The notes below the pieces were generated by a model. It was not told the DNA's origin. It made no database searches and saw only the letters and a list, made by a program, of their open reading frames with translations. This document shows positions 1 to 5,987 of a DNA stretch of 38,305 bases, piece after piece. The DNA lies in the NCBI GenBank assembly GCA_937949555.1, contig CALEDV010000044.1, positions 1 through 38,305 on the forward strand. The letters are read 5' to 3'. Numbering within the stretch: position 1 is the stretch's first letter; each line of letters opens with the position of its first letter. Made by a program: the position numbers and the translations under genes. The DNA is from an uncultured bacterium (GTDB taxonomy: Bacteria > Nitrospirota > Thermodesulfovibrionia > Thermodesulfovibrionales > Dissulfurispiraceae).

Positions 1-72
1 GTAAGAGTATACGCTGATAAAATACTCATAGGAAACAGGACAAATGAGGGAATAGAGAATATTGAAGCGTGA
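1..72 (+). CDS. Possible 3' end of a gene cut by the window edge
   Basis: Frame 1 is open from the first base to a TGA at 70-72, giving 23 codons that end in residues NRTNEGIENIEA. Composition is protein-like but too short to assign to a family. It could equally be chance, because the following 190 bases hold no gene. No function is proposed. Confidence 0.25.
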   Translation, partial: VRVYADKILIGNRTNEGIENIEA

Positions 73-120
73 AATTTTTACCGAAGAAGGATAGTTGTTA
101 AGAGAAGATAGAATAATATA

Positions 121-160
121 GGAAGTGTCCCTATGTTTACCTATGTTTACTATGTTTATA
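121..160. repeat. Short tandem repeat CTATGTTTAC after a GGAAGTGTCCC motif
   Basis: The motif GGAAGTGTCC at 121-130 is followed by CTATGTTTAC at 131-140, again at 141-150, and a partial third copy to 158. A sister arrangement is at about 1144-1195: GGAAGTGCCCC followed by CTATCTTTCC-like units. The shared GGAAGTGYCCCTAT core suggests two remnants of the same dispersed repeat. An origin from a REP/RAYT-type element is inference. The rest of 73-266 shows nothing else I can name. Confidence 0.45.
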
Positions 161-266
161 AAATCTTCGCATTTTCTTTGAATATTCTGGTCAGATGAAT
201 AGGTTATTTGTTAAAATTAGGGTGTTAGTTGTTGAATTACCATGAATTAATGTAAGAGGTTGTTAA

Positions 267-530
267 ATGAGGCAATGCAAAATTATAGTTGAAAAACATC
301 CTGATGGATATGTGGCGTATCCGTTGGGACTAAAAGGTATCATTGTAGGACAAGGTGATACCTATGAAGATGCTCTTTCAGATGTTAAGTCCGCAATTCG
401 TTTTCATACCGAAACTTTTGGGGAAGAAGTCCTTGAAATGGAGCCCCCTATTCTTGAGGCATTTGTGGTAGAAGCTGGGGTGTGGTGTAGATGTCAAAAT
501 TTCCTGCTGATGCTCCAAAACAGCGAGTAA
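267..530 (+). CDS. hicB: HicB-family antitoxin
   Basis: Antitoxin of a type II HicBA module; the family neutralises HicA and usually autorepresses the operon. The 87-residue product has the HicB fold signature: a degraded RNase-H-like half with VEKHPDGYVAYPLGLKGIIV at about residues 8-27, then the GDTYEDALSDVKSAI helix. ATG 267 follows a TAAGAGG ribosome site. The recognisable family ends near EAFVVEAGV (about residue 72); the last 15 residues look like read-through into the hicA start region. The gene overlaps hicA by 40 bases. A 2-base insertion in the GTGTGGTGTAG stretch near 480-494 would explain the extended tail, since the other phase would stop right at the hicA ATG. No C-terminal DNA-binding domain is evident, so this is a short HicB. 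Family call is firm; activity is unknown. Confidence 0.82.
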   Translation: MRQCKIIVEKHPDGYVAYPLGLKGIIVGQGDTYEDALSDVKSAIRFHTETFGEEVLEMEPPILEAFVVEAGVWCRCQNFLLMLQNSE

Positions 531-727
531 TCAGAGCGCTTGCATTTTTGGGTTTCCGAATCGTTAGAGAAAGAGAGCATATCTCACTGGAGCGGATAAA
601 TTCGGATGGTACAAAAACACCTCTGACAATGCCTAACCATCCAAAAAAAGCCTCAACACTTCGTACAATTTGTACGCAAGCAGGTATTTTGAGGGATGAT
701 TTTTTAAAAGCATATGATGAGATTTGA
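491..727 (+). CDS. hicA: HicA-family mRNA interferase toxin
   Basis: HicA toxins are small double-stranded-RNA-binding-fold ribonucleases that cleave mRNA when not bound by HicB. The 78-residue product shows the family order: helix QRVIRALAFLGF, then the catalytic-histidine strand REHISLER (His30; most homologues read GSH, here REH), then MPNHPKKASTLRTI and the C-terminal QAGILRDDFLKAY helix. Length is typical. The ATG at 491 lies inside the 3' end of hicB, so translation is probably coupled. The order here, antitoxin first, is the less common one for the family. A degenerate SD (GGGGTG) precedes the start. HicA identity is well supported; loss of the GSH glycine-serine may alter activity. 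Confidence 0.85.
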   Translation: MSKFPADAPKQRVIRALAFLGFRIVREREHISLERINSDGTKTPLTMPNHPKKASTLRTICTQAGILRDDFLKAYDEI

Positions 728-832
728 TGATGAAAAATAACATAACCCGAAAATAGAAAGGGGAAGTTTTTGGAGGCAGAAGCATAAAATAGGACATTTC
801 TATTTTGCCTTGACACCTGTAATTGATTTGCA

Positions 833-861
833 TTGACAAAGCATGTATTTTAATGTATTTT
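833..861 (+). promoter_or_regulatory. Sigma70-type promoter upstream of the GTCA microsatellite
   Basis: A perfect TTGACA at 833-838 is followed after exactly 17 bases by TATTTT at 856-861 (4 of 6 matches to TATAAT). A second AT-rich box, TATAAT, occurs at 903-908, directly before the repeat. An SD-like AGAGGG at 883-888 with a TTG five to six bases later suggests the transcript could be translated. Confidence 0.4.
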
Positions 862-912
862 GAATTCATAAATTATAAGCTGTAGAGGGATACATTGTGG
901 CATATAATTTGC

Positions 913-953
913 GTCAGTCAGTCAGTCAGTCAGTCAGTCAGTCAGTCAGTCAG
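913..953 (+). repeat. GTCA tetranucleotide microsatellite, about 10 copies
   Basis: Forty-one consecutive bases are uninterrupted GTCA units (10.25 copies). In any forward frame they encode Val-Ser-Gln-Ser repeats. A TTG at 895-897 behind an AGAGGG SD opens a frame through the repeat to TGA 1048-1050 (51 codons), but the frame after the repeat depends on the copy number. A terminator hairpin follows at 987-1026. Whether this is a small phase-variable gene, a transcribed RNA or inert sequence cannot be settled from the sequence. Confidence 0.9.
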
Positions 954-986
954 ATTAGCCTTAGTAGAATTTCAGAGAATTACAGG

Positions 987-1027
987 AAACGGCAGGCCCT
1001 GTTTGAGGTTCTTGCCGTTTTTTTTGT
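987..1027 (+). terminator. Rho-independent terminator-like hairpin
   Basis: AAACGGCA at 987-994 pairs with TGCCGTTT at 1013-1020 (8 bp), followed by a run of T to 1025. A clearly related sequence with the same ATTACAGG lead-in and a GGCAA/TTGCC stem plus T-run is at 20632-20676, so the terminator belongs to a dispersed cassette. From 1031 to 1265 I see no intact gene. A minus-strand run beginning MGNPDEIIKQSYEKLA at about 1250 is open for about 40 codons and may be a remnant. Confidence 0.6.
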
Positions 1028-1265
1028 TTTTTAATAAAATCCCCTTTTGAGAGGGTGTGTGTTTATTCCTTTAAGAAAAATGAGGTGAAGGGAAGGACGG
1101 ACGTGAGGGGAACTTCAATTTAGATAGATGTCAGGAATAATACGGGAAGTGCCCCTATCTTTCCCTCCTTTCCTATCTTTTCCTCCTTTTCTCTCGCAAT
1201 TGCCAGCTTTTCATAACTCTGTTTTATAATCTCATCAGGGTTACCCATATAATGAAGCAGAGGAT

Positions 1266-1433
1266 GGGGTCAGGTCTTGAAATATAATGTAACATGCTGA
1301 TATAGCTAATTCAAATGACGAATATCTAAGGCAGTATATCCTGTAAACGTCTCAAGGCATGGAGCGACTATCTTAGCACAGCGGGCATTAAGGCAGGTTG
1401 AACTTAAAAACTGATTATTCAAGACCTGACCCC
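1266..1433. mobile_element. 168-bp MITE-like inverted-repeat element, copy 1
   Basis: The element opens with GGGGTCAGGTCTTG at 1266-1279 and closes with its exact reverse complement at 1420-1433; the match extends two more bases inward (16-bp terminal repeats). A second 168-bp copy is at 4077-4244. I count five substitutions between the two, all in the left half. It has no intact ORF. Both copies are preceded by AGAGGAT and followed by CGCTTC, so the mobile unit may be slightly longer than the TIRs. No target-site duplication is visible. It resembles non-autonomous elements mobilised by a transposase in trans; that is inference. Confidence 0.75.
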
Positions 1434-1441
1434 CGCTTCTA

Positions 1442-1522
1442 TGCCTTGTGGGGATGAAGTTTGATAGGGGGCAGAAGAACTTGAAGGAGTTTGTGTGGGA
1501 GAGGGTAGTGATTGGTGGTTAG
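1442..1522 (+). pseudogene. 3' fragment of an AAA-ATPase/PD-(D/E)XK gene
   Basis: Twenty-six in-frame codons ending at TAG 1520-1522 match the last residues of the intact gene at 1819-3375: GMKFDRGQKNLKEF here against GMVFDRTQKNLKEF there, followed by the identical WERVVIGG and stop. The downstream GATTGGTGGTTAG context and the palindromic repeat that follows are also shared. The rest of the gene is missing; the 168-bp element ends nine bases upstream. This is the scar of a third family member lost by deletion or recombination. Confidence 0.8.
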
Positions 1523-1591
1523 TGATTGGTGGGTGGTGTTTAGTGGTTAGTGGTTGGTGTTTAGTTATAAGTTATGAGTTTTGAATGGGGT

Positions 1592-1745
1592 TTGTCATTG
1601 CGATCCCGACGGAGTCGGGAGAAGCAATCCCCTTTTTTGCTGTGTAATGAGATTGCTTCGTCCCGATAAAATCGGGATTGCATCGGGACTCGCCTGTCCG
1701 CGACGCAGTCCCGACGAAGTCGGGACGCAGTCGGGACAATGACAA
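1592..1745. repeat. Palindromic CCCGAC/GTCGGG repeat array A
   Basis: The block opens with TTGTCATTG and closes with CAATGACAA. Between them are stacked GC-rich palindromes: CCCGACGGAGTCGGG, CCCGATAAAATCGGG and CCCGACGAAGTCGGG, linked by AGCAATC/GATTGCTTCG segments that also pair with one another. The same modules recur at 3423-3647, downstream of the neighbouring gene. Base composition is visibly richer in GC than the flanks. These are dispersed intergenic repeats, so open frames that cross them are not genes. Confidence 0.8.
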
Positions 1746-1818
1746 TTGGTGTGTAACCCCAATAAATAATTGATTTTTCCCTCAGGACTCCGTAAAGTAT
1801 CAGCAGAGGCAAAAAAAT

Positions 1819-3375
1819 ATGAAGAAGCTACCTATTGGCATACAGACTTTTGAAGTAATAAGAGATAAAAAAGAGAATTACGTATATGTGGATAAAACCA
1901 AATATGCCTATGATTTAATTACATCAGGCGTATACTATTTTTTATCCCGCCCAAGAAGATTTGGTAAAAGTTTATTTCTTTCAACACTGAAAGCTATCTT
2001 TGAAGGGAAAAAGGAATATTTTGAAGGGCTGTATATCTATGACAGATGGAACTGGGAAGAAAAGTATCCTGTGATACATTTAAGCTTTGCAGAATCTGAC
2101 CTTACAACAAAAGATCTGATTATTAAGACTGTAAAGACAGTTTTTCAGCTCAATCAGCATCGTCTTGGGATAGAATGGGTGGAGCAGGATTATATGCATT
2201 TATGCTTCAAGGAGCTTATATTAAAGGCTTATGAGAAGTATAATAAGAAGGTAGTGATATTGGTTGATGAGTATGACAAGCTGATATTAGATAATATAGA
2301 GAATACAGAGATGGCTAAATTTGCAAGGGAGGAACTGAGAAGGATATATTCAGTGATGAAGGATGCAGATCCTTATATTAAGTTTGTCTTTTTGACAGGT
2401 GTGAGTAAGTTTAGTAAGACATCTATTTTTAGTGGGTTGAATAATTTAAATGACATCACCATTGATAAAAAATATGGGAATATCTGTGGCTATACACAGG
2501 AGGAGCTTGAAAGAGAGTTTGCAGAGTATCTTGTAGATGTTGATCTAAATGAGCTCAAAGAATGGTACAACGGCTATAACTTTCTTGCTGATAACGTATA
2601 TAACCCTTTTGATATTCTGCTGTTTTTTGACAAGAACAAGACTTTTAAAAACTACTGGTTTGAGACAGGCACGCCCACATTTTTGATGAAGCTAGTAGAA
2701 AACAATAACTATTTTTTGCCAAATCTTTCTAATCTTGTTGTAGGTGAGCATTTGCTTGGCAGCTTTGATATAGACAATCTAAATCTTGAAGTAATTTTAT
2801 TTCAGACCGGGTATTTGACGATTGATAGGGTTATGAATAAACCAAGGGGTGGTTTTGATTATAGATTAAAATTTCCAAACAAAGAAGTAAGGATATCATT
2901 CAATGATTATATAATACATTACATTATAGACAGAAATAAAACAACCCCATCAACTGTTCAGGATAGTTTGTATGAATGTCTCATGAACAGTGATATGGAG
3001 ACTTTTAAGAAATCTATAATATCCCTATTTGCTTCAATTCCGTATAATAACTATGTGAACAGTAGTTTTCATACCAGTGAAGGGTTTTATGCAACAGTTG
3101 TGTATGTGTATTTACAGAGTTTGGGGGTGGATATCATCGGCGAGGATGTAACCAACAGAGGTAGAATTGATATCACGGTAAAATTTCCCACAGCCATATA
3201 TATCATGGAGATAAAAGTGACAGATGAGGACCCGCTTGCGCAGATAAAGGCAAAGCGATACTATGAGAAATATCTTTCAGAGGGTAAGGATATATACCTT
3301 GTGGGGATGGTTTTTGACAGAACCCAGAAGAACTTGAAGGAGTTTGTGTGGGAGAGGGTAGTGATTGGTGGTTAG
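1819..3375 (+). CDS. AAA-ATPase-like protein with C-terminal PD-(D/E)XK nuclease domain
   Basis: Matches the two-domain family built of an N-terminal AAA-ATPase-like domain (PF09820 type) and a C-terminal PD-(D/E)XK nuclease-like domain (PF08011 type); its cellular role is not established. Visible motifs: family opening MKKLPIGIQTFEVI, Walker A RPRRFGKS at residues 44-51, Walker B VVILVDEYD at 145-153, the conserved FLTGVSKFSKTSIFSGLNNL block near 200, and nuclease residues Asp451 (GRID) and Glu464-x-Lys466 (MEIK). Length, 518 residues, is normal for the family. The ATG follows an AGAGG. Both sides carry the same palindromic repeats, and a 3' fragment of a sister gene lies just upstream. A close paralogue is at 18639-20177. 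The gene appears intact. Nuclease activity is inferred only from motifs. Confidence 0.85.
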   Translation: MKKLPIGIQTFEVIRDKKENYVYVDKTKYAYDLITSGVYYFLSRPRRFGKSLFLSTLKAIFEGKKEYFEGLYIYDRWNWEEKYPVIHLSFAESDLTTKDLIIKTVKTVFQLNQHRLGIEWVEQDYMHLCFKELILKAYEKYNKKVVILVDEYDKLILDNIENTEMAKFAREELRRIYSVMKDADPYIKFVFLTGVSKFSKTSIFSGLNNLNDITIDKKYGNICGYTQEELEREFAEYLVDVDLNELKEWYNGYNFLADNVYNPFDILLFFDKNKTFKNYWFETGTPTFLMKLVENNNYFLPNLSNLVVGEHLLGSFDIDNLNLEVILFQTGYLTIDRVMNKPRGGFDYRLKFPNKEVRISFNDYIIHYIIDRNKTTPSTVQDSLYECLMNSDMETFKKSIISLFASIPYNNYVNSSFHTSEGFYATVVYVYLQSLGVDIIGEDVTNRGRIDITVKFPTAIYIMEIKVTDEDPLAQIKAKRYYEKYLSEGKDIYLVGMVFDRTQKNLKEFVWERVVIGG

Positions 3376-3422
3376 TGGTTTGTGGGTGGTTATAAGTTAT
3401 AAGTTTTGAGTTTTGAATGGGG

Positions 3423-3647
3423 TTTGTCATTGCAATCCCGACGGAGTCGTTTGTGGGAAGGAGATTGCCACGGCACTTCGTGCCTCGCAATGACGGCGGT
3501 GGGAATGTCATTGCGATCCCGACAACGTCGGGAGAAGCAATCTCATAAATGGCGAGATTGCTTCGTCCCGATAAAATCGGGATTGCATCGGGACTCGCCT
3601 GTCCGCGACGGAGTCCCGACGAAGTCGGGACGCAGTCGGGACAATGA
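3423..3647. repeat. Palindromic CCCGAC/GTCGGG repeat array B
   Basis: Two sub-units are seen. One at 3423-3494 runs from TTGTCATTGCAATCCC to CGCAATGACGG. The other, at 3506-3647, opens with TGTCATTGCGATCCC, contains the CCCGATAAAATCGGG and CCCGACGAAGTCGGG palindromes, and closes with GGGACAATGA. The second matches array A at 1592-1745 nearly base for base over the shared part. From 3648 to 3875 I see no gene, only a TATAAT at 3831-3836 in front of the transposase remnant and a small CCCGGCATGTCGGG palindrome. Confidence 0.8.
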
Positions 3648-3875
3648 TGGCAAAAAATCCTTGACAAAATTGAGTAGTGAAATTACTCGTTATATATTTC
3701 ATCAAAGTGTTTATTCATGAATGTGGCGGCGATAGTTACTGGCAAAAAAGACCTGGGCAGGAAGTACTCCTGTAACTGAGAGGGCGAAGCTTTGATAATG
3801 TAACATGTTTTCTGCAAATTTGATTTAGGGTATAATTCTCAATGGTTTAAAACAATCCCGGCATGTCGGGAGAAA

Positions 3876-4076
3876 GTGCAATTTCCCATGAAAAGAAGTA
3901 TATCAAAGAAGGCGAAAAAAGTCATTGACAAAGGCATTGAGGAATTAACAATCATGCCGTCGTTAGAAAGGATAACAAGGATAGGGGCACAGATGATGTT
4001 ACAGGCAGCTATAGAGGAAGAAGTGACGGCGTATCTTGGAAGGGATTATTATTATGAGAGGAATAACAGAGAGGAT
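3876..4076 (+). pseudogene. IS256 (Mutator)-family transposase, N-terminal remnant
   Basis: From GTG 3876 behind GGGAGAAA the translation reads like the start of an IS256-type transposase: an ALQEAL-type helical N-terminus, then RIGAQMMLQAAIEEEVTAYL and GRDYYYERNNRE, which matches the family's conserved GRxxYER region. The frame is broken at 4077 by the second 168-bp inverted-repeat element, and nothing resembling the catalytic DDE domain follows. About 67 of the usual 400 or so residues survive. The insertion is what killed this copy, or it landed in an already truncated one. Confidence 0.8.
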
Positions 4077-4244
4077 GGGGTCAGGTCTTGGAATATAATG
4101 TAAAATGCTGATATAGCTAATCCAAATGGCGAATATCTAAGGCAGTATATCCTGTAAACATCTCAAGGCATGGAGCGACTATCTTAGCACAGCGGGCATT
4201 AAGGCAGGTTGAACTTAAAAACTGATTATTCAAGACCTGACCCC
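4077..4244. mobile_element. 168-bp MITE-like inverted-repeat element, copy 2
   Basis: TIR GGGGTCAGGTCTTG at 4077-4090 and its reverse complement at 4231-4244 bound a unit of exactly the same length as copy 1 (1266-1433). I count five substitutions by eye, and the right-hand 80 or so bases are identical. It sits inside an IS256 transposase remnant. An extra C follows the right TIR compared with copy 1, then the same GCTTC. From 4245 to 4312 there is only AT-rich sequence leading to the tRNA promoter. Confidence 0.75.
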
Positions 4245-4312
4245 CCGCTTCGTGGTAACCTCCTTTTTTAGGATACCGCTACTTATTACCTTTGTGGGCA
4301 AAAATAAACTAC

Positions 4313-4340
4313 TTGACAAGATAATAAAATAATCTCTAAA
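4313..4340 (+). promoter_or_regulatory. Promoter of the tRNA-Ala gene
   Basis: TTGACA at 4313-4318 and TCTAAA at 4335-4340 are separated by 16 bases. Transcription would begin around 4347, a few bases before the mature tRNA 5' end at 4354. The perfect -35 and the short leader fit a stable-RNA promoter. Confidence 0.5.
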
Positions 4341-4353
4341 ATTTAAGATTCTT

Positions 4354-4426
<73 letters not shown>

Positions 4427-4721
4427 CTCAAAAAACATCTTTAAAATCAATACCTTTGACTGCCATTAAAACACTCTCCATTTAAGCATTCATTGCCTGA
4501 TTGTATAGTTTGTCTATAGGAGGCCTTCCGTTGATGGTGTTATCAAGGATATCTACGGCTTTAACCTTTTAGTGTCCACTCTTCCTATCTTGCCTCATTA
4601 GAACTCATAAGGCTAATCACTGTTTGTTTGGCCCACTAAGAACCTTCAGTTCTTTACAATTGGCTCTCCTATCAAGCAATATTTGATCTCTCCCGACTTT
4701 GATTGATAGGGGCAAAATATT
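4427..4721. other. Intergenic stretch with a short minus-strand coding remnant
   Basis: No intact gene. On the minus strand, from about 4569 down to a TAA at 4482-4484, a frame reads KVKAVDILDNTINGRPPIDK and continues to a normal stop. It looks like the tail of a protein, but an in-frame stop lies just upstream, so it is a remnant at best; I do not recognise the family. No terminator is evident directly after the tRNA. Confidence 0.3.
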
Positions 4722-5720
4722 ATGGTGTATACTAATATTAATATGCTCAAATGGCGCTATCTGACACAATGTTTAATATTATTGATTGTACTGTATTCTG
4801 GTATAGCCTTCTATTTCTATATCTCTGACATTGAACAGGGCATTGAGCCTTCCTTTGACCGCCCACCTTCTGTAGAAGGATTTCTTCCTATTGGCGGACT
4901 TATGTCTCTTAAGCTTTTTGTTGCTGAGGGTGTGTTGGATACAATCCATCCTGCAGCGGCCATAATACTCGCAGCATCTGTTACCGTCTCCTTTGTGTTT
5001 AGAAAGTCCTTTTGTAGTTGGATTTGTCCTATAGGCACCCTATCAGAGGCAATATGGAAAATAGGCAAAAAGATTATGGCAGTAAGCTTCAACATTCAAA
5101 AATATATTGATTACACGCTGCGTTCTATTAAGTACCTTCTGCTTGGTTTTTTCACCTACATAATCCTTTGGCAGATGTCTTCATCAGAGATTTTGGAGTT
5201 TTTTAATACTCCATACTGGAAGGTTGCAGATGTGAAAATGCTTAAATTCTTTACTGATATGACACAGGCAACAGCAGTCACACTGTTAATACTGCTATTG
5301 TTATCCTTTATTTATAAAAACTTCTGGTGCAGGTATCTTTGTCCCTATGGTGCACTTGTTGGATTGTTCAGTCTTGTAGGTCCAACGAGGATAATAAGAT
5401 ACAACGATGCCTGCATCCACTGCGGAAAATGCTATAACAACTGCCCTGCCCAGTTACCAATTGACAAACTAAAATCTGTAAACTCCGCAGAATGTACAGC
5501 CTGTTTTAGTTGTGTTAGTGTATGTCCCAAAAAGGATGCCCTTTTCATGACCTTTGCAGGCAAATATAGGATTGATATCAAAAACTTTGCAATTATGCTA
5601 TTAGTCCTTTTTTTTGGTATTGTTATGGCAGCTCGAATAAGCGGATATTGGCAATCCTCTATAAGTGCAGAGGAATTACGTTATTTGATACCAAAGATCA
5701 AAGAATTCCACCATCCTTAA
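4722..5720 (+). CDS. NapH/RdxA-type membrane polyferredoxin
   Basis: Inner-membrane 4Fe-4S protein of the NapH/NosR-C/RdxA type, which passes electrons between the quinone pool or membrane and periplasmic or cytoplasmic partners. Visible in 332 residues: transmembrane segments near 13-33, 78-94, 136-150, 184-198 and 288-304; two CxxxCP membrane-edge motifs, C98SWIC102P and C203RYLC207P; then two ferredoxin motifs, C231-C234-C237-C241P and C258-C261-C264-C268P, enough for two [4Fe-4S] clusters. ATG 4722 has an AGGGG about 11 bases upstream; Met8 is an alternative start. No nap, nos or formate dehydrogenase structural gene lies beside it, and IS debris flanks it on both sides, so the partner is unknown. 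I give no gene symbol because NapH itself cannot be told from relatives. Confidence 0.85.
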   Translation: MVYTNINMLKWRYLTQCLILLIVLYSGIAFYFYISDIEQGIEPSFDRPPSVEGFLPIGGLMSLKLFVAEGVLDTIHPAAAIILAASVTVSFVFRKSFCSWICPIGTLSEAIWKIGKKIMAVSFNIQKYIDYTLRSIKYLLLGFFTYIILWQMSSSEILEFFNTPYWKVADVKMLKFFTDMTQATAVTLLILLLLSFIYKNFWCRYLCPYGALVGLFSLVGPTRIIRYNDACIHCGKCYNNCPAQLPIDKLKSVNSAECTACFSCVSVCPKKDALFMTFAGKYRIDIKNFAIMLLVLFFGIVMAARISGYWQSSISAEELRYLIPKIKEFHHP

Positions 5721-5791
5721 ATTAAACTATACACTCCATAATCCCTTCGATTATTATCCTCTCTGAAGGAAATGCTTGTTAATAGGGTGAT

Positions 5792-5932
5792 GATACAGGT
5801 ATAGATGGTAGTGGCAGAGTATTTGACAACATATTTATGGAGCGCTTATGGCGTGCAGTGTAATACCATGAGGTCTATGCTAAGAATTATGAAAGAGGCA
5901 GGGACGATAGTGATAGCTTTAGTTTTGTTAAA
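5792..5932 (+). pseudogene. IS3-family transposase (OrfB integrase core) remnant
   Basis: The frame from 5792 reads GIDGSGRVFDNIFMERLWRA, then an in-frame TAA, then YHEVYAKNYERGRDDS. This matches the end of the rve integrase core of IS3-type OrfB, where consensus is ISMDGRGRxxDNIFxERLWRxxK. The Glu of MERLW is the last acidic residue of the DDE triad. Only about 45 codons survive, and the stop replaces the usual lysine. The rest of the 5721-5976 gap holds nothing else I can name. Confidence 0.75.
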
Positions 5933-5953
5933 ACTCAATAAAAATGTCTCTGC

Positions 5954-5982
5954 TTTAAGTCAATTTGTTTTAGTGTTATAAT
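5954..5982 (+). promoter_or_regulatory. Extended -10 promoter placing the start of transcription at the ATG
   Basis: TATAAT at 5977-5982 is preceded by TGT, giving an extended -10. A weak -35, TTTAAG at 5954-5959, sits 17 bases upstream. The ATG of the next gene is at 5988, so the transcript would start at or within a base of the start codon. The 16-mer AGTGTTATAATAAAAC here recurs exactly in front of lemA on the other strand. Confidence 0.55.
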
Positions 5983-5987
5983 AAAAC

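Noticed and set aside
913-953. CRISPR array suggested by regular repeats
   Set aside because: Repeats are contiguous 4-base units with no spacers; no cas genes in the window.
1561-1812. Minus-strand open frame through palindromic array A
   Set aside because: Consists of the repeat modules (same wording in array B) and changes with them; no SD or family match.
1819-3375. A named anti-phage defence system
   Set aside because: The AAA-ATPase/PD-(D/E)XK family is present, but no methylase, helicase, reverse transcriptase or Cas partner is nearby. HicBA is 1 kb away but separated by repeats. A defence role would be speculation.
3406-3720. Open frames on both strands across array B
   Set aside because: Same repeat modules; Arg/Ser-rich artefact of GTCGGG palindromes.
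4722-5720. Nitrate or nitrous-oxide reductase operon
   Set aside because: Only the NapH-like polyferredoxin is present; no catalytic or cytochrome subunit in the window.
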